DNA from: Burkholderiales bacterium
Lineage (GTDB): Bacteria; Pseudomonadota; Gammaproteobacteria; Burkholderiales; Burkholderiaceae_E
Reading direction: 5' to 3'
Assembly (NCBI GenBank): GCA_003577305.1
Contig: QEVL01000010.1
Span: 1 to 64,000 of the forward strand
DNA length: 64,000 nucleotides
The notes beneath the pieces are model-generated. The model searched no databases. It saw nothing but the letters and a program-made list of their open reading frames with translations, and was not told the origin of the DNA. Below, in pieces: positions 1 through 9,942 of the stretch (positions are counted from its first letter, which is position 1; every line of letters begins with the position of its first letter). The position numbers were made by a program, and so were the translations under genes.

Positions 1-439
1 GGCGCGCAGCGGGCGAGGCGCGCGGCGGCAGGCCCGGCCGCGGCGGCGCGCCGGAGACCGCTGCTGTCGAGGCCGGTGCGGCCGGCGGGGGCCCAGCGAC
101 GGTCGGGGGAACAGCGATGGGCGAGGGCGCGACCGCTGGTGGCGGCGTCGCAGTCGACGCAGCCAGCGCCGCGGGTGAGGCTGCAACGGCGCGCCAGTCT
201 TCGTCGGGTTCCGCGACGATCGCCATCGTCCGGCCGACCGGAATCCTCTGGCCGGGTTCGGCAACCAGCCGCGCCATGGTGCCGGTATCCCAGATCTCGA
301 CCTCGATGGCGCCCTTCTGCGTCTCGACCACGCACGCGACCTGGCCGCGCAGGACCGGCTCTCCCGGCGATACGCGCCATTCGACGAACACGCCGTCGTC
401 CATGTCGGCGCCCAGCGAGGGCATGCGGAACTCGATCAT
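1..439 (-). CDS. Lipoyl-bearing E2 acyltransferase, N-terminal part
   Basis: This is the first ~146 codons of a dihydrolipoamide acyltransferase (E2), the core that takes the acyl group formed by E1 and passes it to CoA; it runs off the left edge. Residues 1-75 form a biotinyl/lipoyl domain: it opens [16 protein letters not shown] and has the lipoylation motif [12 protein letters not shown] with the lysine at residue 42. From about residue 80 the sequence becomes an Ala/Pro-rich flexible linker, as expected before the subunit-binding domain. The ATG overlaps the E1 beta stop by 4 nt (ATGA), so the two are translationally coupled. The ETQKGAIEV version of the motif is typical of a distinct E2 branch near acetoin/2-oxo-acid dehydrogenases rather than the classical pyruvate dehydrogenase core. 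The catalytic domain is outside the window, so the substrate cannot be assigned. Confidence 0.85.
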   Translation of the reverse strand, partial: MIEFRMPSLGADMDDGVFVEWRVSPGEPVLRGQVACVVETQKGAIEVEIWDTGTMARLVAEPGQRIPVGRTMAIVAEPDEDWRAVAASPAALAASTATPPPAVAPSPIAVPPTVAGPPPAAPASTAAVSGAPPRPGLPPRASPAAR

Positions 440-1422
440 CGACCGAGCACCTCGCGCGCGGCGGTGACGATTCGCCCGACCTGGGGCAGCGCCGCATCCT
501 CGAGGTGCTTGGGATACGGAATCGGCACCTCGGCGCTGCACACGCGCGCCAGAGGCGCGTCGAGGTCGTAGAAGGCGTGCTCGACGATGAGCGCCATGAT
601 CTCGGCGGCGAGGCTGCAGGTCTTCCAGCCTTCGTCGACCACCAGTGCGCGCCGCGTCCTCGTCACGCTGGCGACGATCGCGTCCACGTCGAGCGGGCGT
701 AGCGTACGCAGGTCGAGTACCTCGGCATCGACACCTTCGCGCGCGAGCACTTCGGCCGCTTCCAGGCACTTGTGCAGCGATCCGCCGTAGGTGATCAGCG
801 AAAGATCGGTACCCGACCGGCGCACCGCCGCGTGGTCGATGTCGACCGCGCCGGCGTCGGCGTCGAGCTCGCCTTCCATCGGCAGCAGCATCGCGTGCTC
901 GAAGATGACCACCGGGTCGGGATCCTGCAGCGCGGTCCACAGCATGCCGCGCGCGTCGGCGAGCGTGGCAGGCGCCACCACCCGCAGGCCGGGCACGTGC
1001 GCGTACCAGACCTCGAGGCTGTGCGAGTGCTGCGCCGCCAGCTGGCGGCCGGCGCCGGTGGTCATGCGGATCACGACCGGCACTTCGATCTGTCCGCCCG
1101 ACATGTGGCGCAGCGTCGCCGCGTTGTTCACGATCTGATCGAGTGCGAGCAGGCTGAAGTTGACCGTCATCACCTCGACGATCGGGCGCATGCCGTTCAT
1201 CGCCGCGCCGATGCCCGCGCCGACGAAACCCGATTCCGACAAGGGCGTGTCGCGGACCCGGTCTTCGCCGAATTCCCCGTGCAGGCTCTTGCTGACCGCG
1301 TAGGTGCCCCCGTAGCGGGCGACGTCTTCGCCCATCAGGAATGCGCGCTCGTCGCGCGCAAGCGCCTCGCGCAGGCCCATGCGCAGTGCCTCGCGATAGG
1401 TGGTGCGGATCGTCGCGCTCAT
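436..1422 (-). CDS. 2-oxo-acid dehydrogenase E1 beta subunit
   Basis: Beta subunit (328 aa) of a thiamine-diphosphate-dependent 2-oxo-acid (or acetoin) dehydrogenase E1 component. The N-terminal transketolase-type pyrimidine-binding domain shows [12 protein letters not shown] and [18 protein letters not shown], with the active-site region [18 protein letters not shown]. The C-terminal domain follows with [13 protein letters not shown] and ALVVDEGW. Length and motifs match PdhB/AcoB/BkdB proteins. It sits in a run of four genes joined by 4-nt overlaps: AMP-forming ligase, E1 alpha, E1 beta, E2. The start ATG at 1422 overlaps the E1 alpha stop. Whether the complex acts on pyruvate, acetoin or a branched-chain 2-oxo acid cannot be told from sequence alone; the neighbouring acetate-type ligase makes acetoin breakdown plausible, as in the aco genes of Cupriavidus. 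That choice is inference. Confidence 0.9.
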   Translation of the reverse strand: MSATIRTTYREALRMGLREALARDERAFLMGEDVARYGGTYAVSKSLHGEFGEDRVRDTPLSESGFVGAGIGAAMNGMRPIVEVMTVNFSLLALDQIVNNAATLRHMSGGQIEVPVVIRMTTGAGRQLAAQHSHSLEVWYAHVPGLRVVAPATLADARGMLWTALQDPDPVVIFEHAMLLPMEGELDADAGAVDIDHAAVRRSGTDLSLITYGGSLHKCLEAAEVLAREGVDAEVLDLRTLRPLDVDAIVASVTRTRRALVVDEGWKTCSLAAEIMALIVEHAFYDLDAPLARVCSAEVPIPYPKHLEDAALPQVGRIVTAAREVLGR

Positions 1423-2404
1423 GCGCGCGCTGCCGGCGCCGCCGGGGCGCGTGCGTAGACATCGCGCTCGAGCTCCTCGAGCGGCTCCCAGGTGCCGGCG
1501 TGCGCGAAGGCGACCGCTTCGTCGATTTCCGCGGCCACTTCGCGCTCGATCGCCGCGAGGTCGGACTCGTCCAGCCACCCGCGCTCGCGCGCGGTGCGCA
1601 CGAAGCGCTCGATCGGACAACGCGTGCGCCATTCGGCCACTTCGGCCTTGTCGCGATACAGCTCGGGATCGAACATCGAGTGGGCGCGAAAGCGGTAGGT
1701 GCGGAATTCGACGAAGATCGGCCCTTCGCCCCGGCGTGCGGCAGCCACCACGCGCTGCATCGCGTCGCGCACCGCGAGCACGTCCATGCCGTCGACCGAC
1801 AGCGCGTGCATGCCGTAGCCATGCGTCTTCTCGCACAGGTCGACGTTGGACTGCGAGCGCCCGAGCGCAGTGCCCATCGCGTACAGGTTGTTCTCGCACA
1901 GGAAGAGCACCGGCAGCTTCCACAGCGCGGCGAGGTTGGCGGACTCGTGGAACTCGCCTTCGGCCATCGCGCCCTCGCCGAAGAAGCAGGCGACCACGCG
2001 GTCGGTGCCGCGCATCTGTTCGGCCAGCGCAAAACCGACCGACAGCGGCAGCGCCCCGCCGACGATCGCGTTGCCGCCGAAAAACCGCCGCGAAACGTCG
2101 AACAGATGCATCGAGCCGCCGCGTCCGCCGCTGCAGCCCTCGCGCTTGCCGAACATCTCGGCCATGATCGCCCCGGCCGGCACGCCGCGCGCCAGTGCGT
2201 GGCCGTGCTCGCGGTAGGTGCCGAGGATGCTGTCGTCGTCGCGCAGCTCGGGCATCGCGCCGGTGGCGATCGCCTCCTCGCCGATGTACAGGTGCAGGAA
2301 GCCGCGGATGTGGCCGGCGCTGTAGAGCTCCGCGCACTTCTCCTCGAAGCGGCGGATCCGCACCATCTGCCACAGCAGCCGGCGCGCTTCGTCGGAGCCG
2401 ATGC

Positions 2405-2408
<4 letters not shown>
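1419..2408 (-). CDS. 2-oxo-acid dehydrogenase E1 alpha subunit
   Basis: Alpha subunit (329 aa) of the E1 component, which binds thiamine diphosphate and decarboxylates the 2-oxo acid (or cleaves acetoin). The thiamine-diphosphate motif runs from GEG at residues 144-146 to NN at 173-174. Upstream are the conserved [12 protein letters not shown] segment and the GGRGGSMH loop near residues 94-101, both typical of PDH/AcoA-type E1 alpha chains. The length is that of AcoA/PdhA from Gram-positive-type heterotetrameric E1, not the single ~890-residue AceE used for pyruvate by most betaproteobacteria. The ATG at 2408 overlaps the upstream ligase stop by 4 nt and the stop overlaps the E1 beta start. 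Function as E1 alpha is secure; the substrate is not. Confidence 0.92.
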
Positions 2409-4162
<1,754 letters not shown>

Positions 4163-4282
4163 GTGTGTCCCGGTGTTCCTGCGCAGGCTATCGCCGCAGG
4201 CGCACGGCCGGCATTGCGCCGGATCAATACGGGCGGGTTTTGCGGCCTCGCCCGTGCCGGTCCGGTGTGCGTCGCGCGCTCG

Positions 4283-4324
4283 CGCGGAAAAGAAAGGCCG
4301 GTGTGCACGCGGCACACCGGCCTT
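4283..4324 (-). terminator. Rho-independent terminator after tRNA-Asn
   Basis: On the minus strand a 13-bp perfect stem (AAGGCCGGTGTGC with GCACACCGGCCTT, 5-nt loop) is followed by a T-rich tract (TCTTTTCC). It begins seven bases beyond the tRNA 3' CCA. It ends the tRNA-Asn transcript and separates it from the ligase-E1-E2 operon. Confidence 0.85.
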
Positions 4325-4330
4325 CGGATC

Positions 4331-4639
4331 TGGCTCCCCGACCTGGGCTCGAACCAGGGACCTGCGGATTACAAGTGCCCGGAAGTTTCCAACCGGCTTG
4401 GACTTTCTCTTCGCCCTGGCCGGCGATACGCTCGCGCGCATCGCCCGCTGTAGGCGCACCCCGTAAAGTCTCTACACATGCCCGGCAGCGGTTGGTGGCC
4501 TCTGCCTGCTTGCTCGGGATTGCCTTAGCGCGTTGCGCCTTAGGGTTCCCCGAATTGGGGGTGTTTTCACCACGCGGTTTCCCGCGTGGGCTGCCATCGT
4601 GTCAACAGTCCGTCGCTCTACCGACTGAGCTATCGGGGA
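4331..4639 (-). tRNA. tRNA-Asn(GUU), interrupted by a group I intron
   Basis: The two exons are 4639-4605 and 4371-4331. Joined, they give a 76-nt tRNA including an encoded CCA. The acceptor stem is TCCCCGA/TCGGGGA, the D-arm stem is GCTC/GAGC, the anticodon loop is CTGTTAA (anticodon GTT, asparagine), and the T arm is CCTGG-TTCGAGC-CCAGG. The discriminator is G. The only blemish is an A27-C43 mismatch at the top of the anticodon stem. The 233-nt interruption falls between anticodon positions 35 and 36. Read without removing it, neither half is a tRNA; read spliced, every arm closes. A sigma-70-like promoter lies just upstream and a strong terminator just downstream, so the gene looks expressed. 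Confidence 0.9.
4372..4604 (-). ncRNA. Group I self-splicing intron in tRNA-Asn
   Basis: The last exon base T4605 is followed by an internal guide (GGCAG) that pairs with exon CUGU and puts a U-G wobble at the 5' splice site; the intron ends in G (4372). P2 is CCACGCGG-GAAA-CCGCGUGG with a GNRA tetraloop. The conserved core strings match the Azoarcus tRNA-Ile intron: AAUUCGGGGAACCCUAAG, UAAGGCAAUCCCGAGCAAGC, GUGUAGAGACUUUACGG (complement at 4461-4477) and AAGAGAAAGUCC (4400-4411). P7 pairs GACUU with AAGUC, where Azoarcus has GACUA with UAGUC, a compensatory change. Another hairpin is a 10-bp stem with a GCGA tetraloop. No endonuclease gene is present. The exact 5' junction could shift by one U; the final G favours 4604. 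Comparison with Azoarcus is from memory. Confidence 0.9.
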
Positions 4640-4649
4640 ACAATCTGCA

Positions 4650-4678
4650 ATTCTAGCGTGAGACCCGGGGCAATGTCG
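4650..4678 (-). promoter_or_regulatory. Promoter for tRNA-Asn
   Basis: On the minus strand a -10 element TAGAAT (4655-4650) lies 17 bp after a weak -35 CGACAT (4678-4673). Initiation would fall a few bases before the mature tRNA 5' end at 4639. It lies between the aminotransferase stop and the tRNA. Confidence 0.55.
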
Positions 4679-4693
4679 AATTGGCCGGCAACC

Positions 4694-5902
4694 CTATCCC
4701 TTGATCACCGCCGCCATCGCTTTCGCGACGTAATCGATGTTGCGAGTGTTCAGCGCAGCCAGGCAGATGCGGCCGGTGGCCACCGCGTAGATGCCGAATT
4801 CGTCGCGCAGGCGCTCGACCTGCGCCGGGTTCAGCCCCGAGTAGGAGAACATCCCGCGCTGGCGCGTGACGAAGGAGAAATCCGCGGTCACGCCATTCTC
4901 GCGCAGCTTGCGCACCAGCGCTTCGCGCATCGCGCGAATGCGCTCGCGCATCCCGGCGAGCTCGCTCTCCCAGAGTTGGCGCAGCGCGGGCGTGGACAGC
5001 ACGGCGGCAACGATCGCCGCGCCGTGCGTGGGCGGGTTCGAATAGCTGGTGCGGATGACCCGCTTGACCTGGCTGATCACGCGGGCGGTCTCGTTGCGAT
5101 CGGCAGTGACGATCGACAGCGCCCCGACGCGCTCGCCGTACAGCGAAAACGACTTCGAGAACGAGCTGGAGACGAAGAAGTCGAGGCCGGAGTCGGCGAA
5201 CTTGCGCAGTGCCAGCGCGTCGGCCTCGATGCCCTCGCCGAAGCCCTGGTAAGCCATGTCGAGGAACGCGACCAGGTCGCGTTCGCGCACCGCGGCAACC
5301 ACCGCATCCCACTGCGCGGCATCGAGATCGACGCCGGTGGGGTTGTGACAGCACGCGTGCAGCACGACGACCGAGCGCGCCGGCATCGACTTCAGCGCGG
5401 CGAGCATCGCGTCGAACTTCACGCCGTGCGTGGCCGCGTCGTAATAGGGGTAGGCACGAACCTCGTAGCCCGCCGCCTCGAAGAGCGCCCGATGGTTCTC
5501 CCAGCTCGGGTCGCTGATCCAGGTCCGCGCGGACGGATCGAGCCGTCGCAGGAAATCGGCGCCGATGCGCAGGCCGCCGGTGCCGCCGAGCGCCTCGAAA
5601 GTGGCCACGCGTCCGGCGGCGAGCAGCGGCGAGTCGGCCCCGAAGAGCAGTTGCTGCACCGCCTGGTTGTAGGCGGCGAAGCCTTCGATCGGCAGGTAGC
5701 CGCGGGCCGGTGCGCTGGCGATGCGTGCCTGCTCGGCCTGCTGCACGGCAGCCAGCAGGGGGATGCGGCCGTCGTCGTCGCAATAGACGCCGGCACCGAG
5801 GTTCACTTTCTGGCTTCGTTTGTCAGCATTGAAAGCTTCCGTGAGACCGAGAATCGGATCACGGGGCGCCATCTCGACGGTGGCGAACATCGACTGGCTC
5901 AT
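4694..5902 (-). CDS. tyrB: Aromatic/aspartate aminotransferase
   Basis: A 402-residue class I pyridoxal-phosphate aminotransferase that interconverts aspartate, glutamate or aromatic amino acids with their 2-oxo acids. The PLP lysine is K250 in SSSFSKSFSLYGERVG, and the NPTG motif is at residues 187-190. SLYGERVG resembles E. coli TyrB more than AspC, so I favour an aromatic/aspartate enzyme of the TyrB type. I start at the ATG at 5902 (MSQSMFATVEMAPRDP); the second ATG at 5890 would also give a normal family start. It is transcribed away from uvrB, the order seen in many Burkholderiales. The tRNA-Asn follows it on the same strand with its own promoter. Confidence 0.92.
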   Translation of the reverse strand: MSQSMFATVEMAPRDPILGLTEAFNADKRSQKVNLGAGVYCDDDGRIPLLAAVQQAEQARIASAPARGYLPIEGFAAYNQAVQQLLFGADSPLLAAGRVATFEALGGTGGLRIGADFLRRLDPSARTWISDPSWENHRALFEAAGYEVRAYPYYDAATHGVKFDAMLAALKSMPARSVVVLHACCHNPTGVDLDAAQWDAVVAAVRERDLVAFLDMAYQGFGEGIEADALALRKFADSGLDFFVSSSFSKSFSLYGERVGALSIVTADRNETARVISQVKRVIRTSYSNPPTHGAAIVAAVLSTPALRQLWESELAGMRERIRAMREALVRKLRENGVTADFSFVTRQRGMFSYSGLNPAQVERLRDEFGIYAVATGRICLAALNTRNIDYVAKAMAAVIKG

Positions 5903-6222
5903 GGCGGTCGGTGAAGTGGTTGAGTTGCGGGGGTGGGGGCGGGAACCGGGACTGGGTGCAATGCACAATTTTCGTGCAGGGCACTGGATTTTCGGGGGCG
6001 TCGCAGCGATAATTCCAGTTTGCCCGAAAGGCCGGCAAAAGCCTTGCGGCGAAAGACTTCCTTACCCTGCGAGCGAGCCGTGGAACGACCGCCGGACCGG
6101 TGAATCCGGCAGTGAATCCAGCCGTCGCACAGTGATTGTGCGACGCAGTATCGCGGACCCCCGCAGGCCATCCGGAACCCCGACGAGTGTAGCACGCCGA
6201 TACGCGCCACCCGAGCCACACG
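5903..6222. other. Divergent intergenic region tyrB/uvrB
   Basis: These 320 bases hold no gene I can support. They should carry both promoters. On the minus strand there are AT-richer stretches around 5970-6020 that could serve tyrB. Near uvrB there are two inverted repeats, the stronger at 6124-6144. I see no CTGT-N8-ACAG LexA-type box. Confidence 0.5.
6124..6144. repeat. 21-bp palindrome upstream of uvrB
   Basis: GTCGCACA and TGTGCGAC form a perfect 8-bp inverted repeat around GTGAT. It ends 78 bp before the uvrB start. It could be an operator or a hairpin in the leader; nothing identifies a regulator. Confidence 0.5.
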
Positions 6223-8310
6223 ATGACCGATCTCGCGCCCGAACGCCCGGCGTTCGTCGCCTTTCCAGGTAGCCCGTTCCAGCTGCACCAGCCGTTTGCA
6301 CCGGCCGGTGACCAGCCGGAGGCGATCGAGCGCCTGGTCGAGGGCATTCGCGACGGGCTGAGCTTCCAGACGCTGCTCGGGGTCACCGGTTCGGGCAAGA
6401 CCTACACGATGGCGCAGGTGATCGCACGGATCGGCCGCCCCGCGCTGGTCCTGGCGCCGAACAAGACCCTGGCTGCACAGCTGTACGCCGAGATGCGGGA
6501 GTTCTTCCCGAACAACGCCGTCGAGTACTTCGTTTCGTACTACGACTATTACCAGCCCGAGGCGTACGTCCCGCAGCGCGACCTGTACATCGAGAAAGAC
6601 TCCTCGATCAACGAGCACATCGAGCAGATGCGGCTGTCGGCGACCAAGTCGCTGCTCGAGCGGCGCGACACGGTGATCGTCGCCACCGTTTCCTGCATTT
6701 ACGGCATCGGCAACCCGCGCGACTACCACGAGATGATCCTCGTGCTGCGCACGAAAGACCGGCTGTCGCAGCGCGAAGTGCTGCAGCGGCTGGTGGCCAT
6801 GCAGTACAGGCGCAACGACGCGGAGTTCGTGCGCGGCAGCTTCCGGGTGCGCGGCGACTCGATCGACATCTTCCCCGCCGAACACGCCGAACTGGCGGTG
6901 CGCGTCGAGCTGTTCGACGACGAGGTCGAGAGCATCCAGCTGTTCGATCCGCTCACCGGACGCGTGCGCCAGAAGATTCCGCGCTTCACCGTCTATCCGT
7001 CGTCGCACTACGTGACGCCGCGCGAAACCGTGATGCGCGCGCTCGGCACGATTCGCGAGGAACTCGCCGAGCGGCTCGAGTACTTTCACCAGCAGGGCAA
7101 GCTGGTCGAGGCGCAGCGGCTCGAGCAGCGCACCCGCTTCGACATGGAGATGCTGCAGGAGCTCGGTTTCTGCAAGGGCATCGAGAACTACACCCGGCAC
7201 CTCTCGGGGGCGCGGCCGGGCGAGCCGCCGCCGACCCTGGTCGACTACCTGCCCGCCGATGCGCTGATGATCATCGACGAGAGCCACGTCACGATCGGCC
7301 AGCTGGGCGGCATGTATCGGGGCGACCGCTCGCGCAAGGAGACGCTGGTCGAGTACGGCTTCCGGCTTCCGTCGGCGCTCGACAACCGGCCGCTGAAGTT
7401 CGAGGAATTCGAAGCCAAGGTGCGCCAGTGCATCTTCGTGTCGGCCACGCCGGCCGACTACGAGGCGCGCCAGTCCGGCCAGGTGGTCGAACAGGTGGTC
7501 CGGCCCACCGGCCTGGTCGATCCGCAGGTGATCGTGCGGCCGGCGGCGACGCAGGTCGACGACCTGCTCTCGGAGATCCGCGAGCGGGTCGCGCGCTCGG
7601 GGCGCGTGCTGGTGACGACCCTGACCAAGCGAATGGCCGAAGACCTGACGGATTACCTCGCCGACCAGGGGGTGAAAGTGCGATACCTGCACTCCGACGT
7701 CGACACGGTCGAGCGCGTCGAGATCATTCGCGACCTGCGCCTGGGCGTGTTCGACGTGCTGGTCGGGATCAACCTGCTGCGGGAAGGGCTCGATCTTCCG
7801 GAGGTGTCGCTGGTGGCGATCCTCGATGCCGACAAGGAGGGGTTCCTGCGCTCCGAGCGCAGCCTGATCCAGACGATCGGGCGCGCCGCGCGCAATCTCG
7901 AGGGCTGCGCGATCCTGTATGCGGACCAGGTCACCAACTCGATGCGGCAGGCGATCGGCGAGACCGAGCGGCGCCGCATGAAGCAGATGGCATTCAACCG
8001 CGCGCACGGGATCGTGCCGCGCGGCGTCACCAAGCAGGTGCGCGAGCTGATCGACGGCGTCTACGACGTGCAGCAGGCGCGGCAGGAACTGCAGGCGGCG
8101 CAGAGGCAGACGCAGTACGAGACGATGAGCGCGAAGGGAATCGCGCGCGAGATCAGGCGCCTGGAGCGCCAGATGCTCGACTGCGCGAAGAACCTGGAGT
8201 TCGAGAAGGCCGCGCAGGCGCGCGACCAGCTCGCGGTGCTCAAGGAACGGTTTTTCGGATCGGATGGGGGCGGCAGCGTGGTTGCGCTGGCAGCGGGAGA
8301 GGCTGCGTAG
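6223..8310 (+). CDS. uvrB: Excinuclease ABC subunit B
   Basis: UvrB (695 aa), the damage-verifying helicase-like subunit of nucleotide excision repair, loaded by UvrA and bound by UvrC. The Walker A motif is [13 protein letters not shown] near residue 50, followed by the beta-hairpin region [17 protein letters not shown] and helicase motifs such as [14 protein letters not shown] and TIGRAARN. The C-terminal UVR domain ([20 protein letters not shown]) binds UvrC. The length is normal for the family. The ATG at 6223 gives a short N-terminal extension before [17 protein letters not shown], which is common in betaproteobacteria. It stands alone, divergent from tyrB. Confidence 0.97.
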   Translation: MTDLAPERPAFVAFPGSPFQLHQPFAPAGDQPEAIERLVEGIRDGLSFQTLLGVTGSGKTYTMAQVIARIGRPALVLAPNKTLAAQLYAEMREFFPNNAVEYFVSYYDYYQPEAYVPQRDLYIEKDSSINEHIEQMRLSATKSLLERRDTVIVATVSCIYGIGNPRDYHEMILVLRTKDRLSQREVLQRLVAMQYRRNDAEFVRGSFRVRGDSIDIFPAEHAELAVRVELFDDEVESIQLFDPLTGRVRQKIPRFTVYPSSHYVTPRETVMRALGTIREELAERLEYFHQQGKLVEAQRLEQRTRFDMEMLQELGFCKGIENYTRHLSGARPGEPPPTLVDYLPADALMIIDESHVTIGQLGGMYRGDRSRKETLVEYGFRLPSALDNRPLKFEEFEAKVRQCIFVSATPADYEARQSGQVVEQVVRPTGLVDPQVIVRPAATQVDDLLSEIRERVARSGRVLVTTLTKRMAEDLTDYLADQGVKVRYLHSDVDTVERVEIIRDLRLGVFDVLVGINLLREGLDLPEVSLVAILDADKEGFLRSERSLIQTIGRAARNLEGCAILYADQVTNSMRQAIGETERRRMKQMAFNRAHGIVPRGVTKQVRELIDGVYDVQQARQELQAAQRQTQYETMSAKGIAREIRRLERQMLDCAKNLEFEKAAQARDQLAVLKERFFGSDGGGSVVALAAGEAA

Positions 8311-8406
8311 GCCAGGCCGCGAACTGCGTGTGCTGCCCACCCGAACAGATATTTTGTGACTCAGGCAGATACCGACATGGCTAAACGAGAACCGATTTCA
8401 CTGGCA

Positions 8407-8898
8407 ATGAACACCCGTGTGCTCTTCGTGTGCATGGGCAACATCTGCCGGTCGCCGATGGCCGAAGGAGTCTTTCGGCACATGGTCCGGCAGGCCGGCC
8501 TCGAAGAAGTCGTCCGCGTAGCCTCCGCCGGCACGCACGCGTTCCACGTCGGCGAGCCGCCGGACAAGCGCGCGCAGCTCGCCGTCGCGCGGCGCGGCTA
8601 CGACATCGCCGACCTGCGCGCCACGAGGGTGAGGGAGCGCGACTTCGACGAGTTCGACATGGTCCTCGCGATGGACTGGGACAACCTCGCGCAGCTCCAG
8701 CAGCTGGCGCCGAAGTCCTCGCACCACAAGCTGCAACTGCTGATGCGCTTCGCCACCGAGCACGAGACGGCGACCATTGCCGACCCGTACTACGGCACCG
8801 TGCAGGGCTTCGAGCAGGCGCTCGATTACATCGAGGACGCCTGCAACGGGCTGCTCGAACTGGCCAAGCGACGGGCCACGCAGGTGGCGGCTGCCTGA
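8407..8898 (+). CDS. Low-molecular-weight protein-tyrosine phosphatase
   Basis: A 163-residue cytoplasmic phosphatase of the LMW-PTP family. The P-loop is C9-x5-R15 (VCMGNICRS) at the N-terminus, and the general-acid aspartate is in DPYYG near residue 125. I chose the ATG at 8407 because it puts the P-loop at the usual distance from the start; in-frame ATGs at 8356 and 8377 would add 10-17 residues without family resemblance. It lies between uvrB and iscR, a position it shares with other Burkholderiales. Its substrate is unknown: family members act on phosphotyrosine or phosphoarginine proteins. Confidence 0.92.
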   Translation: MNTRVLFVCMGNICRSPMAEGVFRHMVRQAGLEEVVRVASAGTHAFHVGEPPDKRAQLAVARRGYDIADLRATRVRERDFDEFDMVLAMDWDNLAQLQQLAPKSSHHKLQLLMRFATEHETATIADPYYGTVQGFEQALDYIEDACNGLLELAKRRATQVAAA

Positions 8899-8993
8899 GC
8901 GGCTGGCTGAGCGGCGGCCGCTCGCGCGCCGCCCGGCGCCCGCCCGTCGCGGCGCCGGGTAGCGGGCTTCGCCGGCAAAGACCACAATGGTCG

Positions 8994-9029
8994 AATGCCG
9001 ACTAAAACAGTCGGAAAAACGGGTATACT
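8994..9029 (+). promoter_or_regulatory. IscR type 1 operator and iscR promoter
   Basis: The core GACTAAAACAGTC is flanked by CC and GG and fits the IscR type 1 consensus (YYGACTRWWWYAGTCRR) exactly in its central 17 bases. A -10 element TATACT follows at 9024-9029, and the operator overlaps the -35 region. This predicts repression of iscR by [2Fe-2S]-IscR itself. Confidence 0.85.
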
Positions 9030-9072
9030 TGAGCAACCGAGTCAGGTACTCGTCTTTCCGGACGGAGCCAAT

Positions 9073-9603
9073 ATGCGACTGACTACCAAAGGGCGGTTCG
9101 CAGTTACCGCGATGATCGACCTGGCCTTGCGCCAGCATCAGGGTCCGGTCACGCTGGCGGGGATCAGCCAGCGCCAGAAGATTTCACTGTCGTACCTGGA
9201 GCAGCTGTTCGGCAAGCTGCGCCGGCACGAACTCGTCGAGAGCACGCGTGGCCCCGGGGGCGGCTACACGCTGGCGCGCTCGATGAAGGGCATCACCGTC
9301 GCCGACATGATCTTCGCGGTCGACGAACCGCTCGACGCGACGCAGTGCGGCGGCAAGGAGAACTGCCAGGACGAAAACGGCCCGTGCATGACGCACGAGC
9401 TCTGGACCAACCTGAACAAGCGGATGATCGAGTATCTCGACTCGGTCACGCTGGCCGACCTGGTCGAGCAGCAGAAGGGGCGCGAGACGCGCGCGCAGCC
9501 GAAGGAAATTTCGGTGCTCGAGGAGCACCGCGCAGCGCTCGAATTCCCCACCTCGACGCTGCAGCCGATCAAGATCGAAAAAGGCCGCATCACGACGGTC
9601 TGA
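9073..9603 (+). CDS. iscR: Fe-S cluster-sensing regulator IscR
   Basis: IscR (176 aa), an Rrf2-family winged-helix repressor that senses Fe-S cluster status through a [2Fe-2S] cluster. The DNA-binding domain is at the N-terminus (MRLTTKGRFAVTAMIDLAL). The cluster ligands are visible as C92, C98, C105 and H108. The C-terminal tail is longer than in E. coli and ends KIEKGRITTV. The ATG at 9073 was chosen because the family starts MRLT(T/S)KGR, and a type 1 IscR operator sits just upstream. It is followed 15 bp later by iscA; iscS and iscU, normally next, are absent here. Confidence 0.96.
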   Translation: MRLTTKGRFAVTAMIDLALRQHQGPVTLAGISQRQKISLSYLEQLFGKLRRHELVESTRGPGGGYTLARSMKGITVADMIFAVDEPLDATQCGGKENCQDENGPCMTHELWTNLNKRMIEYLDSVTLADLVEQQKGRETRAQPKEISVLEEHRAALEFPTSTLQPIKIEKGRITTV

Positions 9604-9618
9604 CACCGGAGAACGCGA

Positions 9619-9942
9619 ATGGCCGTGAATCTCACCGAAAGGGCTGCCCGCTACGTGGCGCGCTCGATCGAGCAGCGGGGCAAGGGTCTGGGACTGCGCG
9701 TGGGCGTCAAGGCTTCGGGCTGTTCCGGCATGTCCTACCAGCTCGAATTCGCCGACGTGCGCAACGCCGACGATCTCGAGTTCGAGAGTCACGGCATCAA
9801 GGTGCTGATCGATTCGAAGAGCCTGCCCTACCTGCAGGGGATCGAACTCGACTTCGTCCGCGAAGGGCTGAACGAGGGTTTCCGGTTCAACAACCCCAAC
9901 GTGAAGGGCACCTGCGGCTGCGGCGAGTCGTTCTCGGTCTAG
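9619..9942 (+). CDS. iscA: Iron-sulfur cluster assembly protein IscA
   Basis: An A-type Fe-S carrier (107 aa) that delivers clusters to target proteins. The three conserved cysteines are C35 (ASGCSGMSY) and C99/C101 (GTCGCGESF). It is 15 bp downstream of iscR, so it is probably in the same transcript and repressed by IscR. The [19 protein letters not shown] ending favours IscA over ErpA. The gene runs 4 bp into the end of the opposite-strand MFS gene. The usual partners iscS, iscU, hscBA and fdx are not in the window. Confidence 0.93.
   Translation: MAVNLTERAARYVARSIEQRGKGLGLRVGVKASGCSGMSYQLEFADVRNADDLEFESHGIKVLIDSKSLPYLQGIELDFVREGLNEGFRFNNPNVKGTCGCGESFSV

Noticed and set aside
4331-4639. 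tRNA pseudogene disrupted by a transposon
   Set aside because: The insert has no inverted repeats or target duplication and shows a full group I core; precise removal restores a good tRNA.
5903-6222. LexA/SOS box for uvrB
   Set aside because: No CTGT-N8-ACAG-like site is visible in this region; the palindrome at 6124-6144 does not fit.
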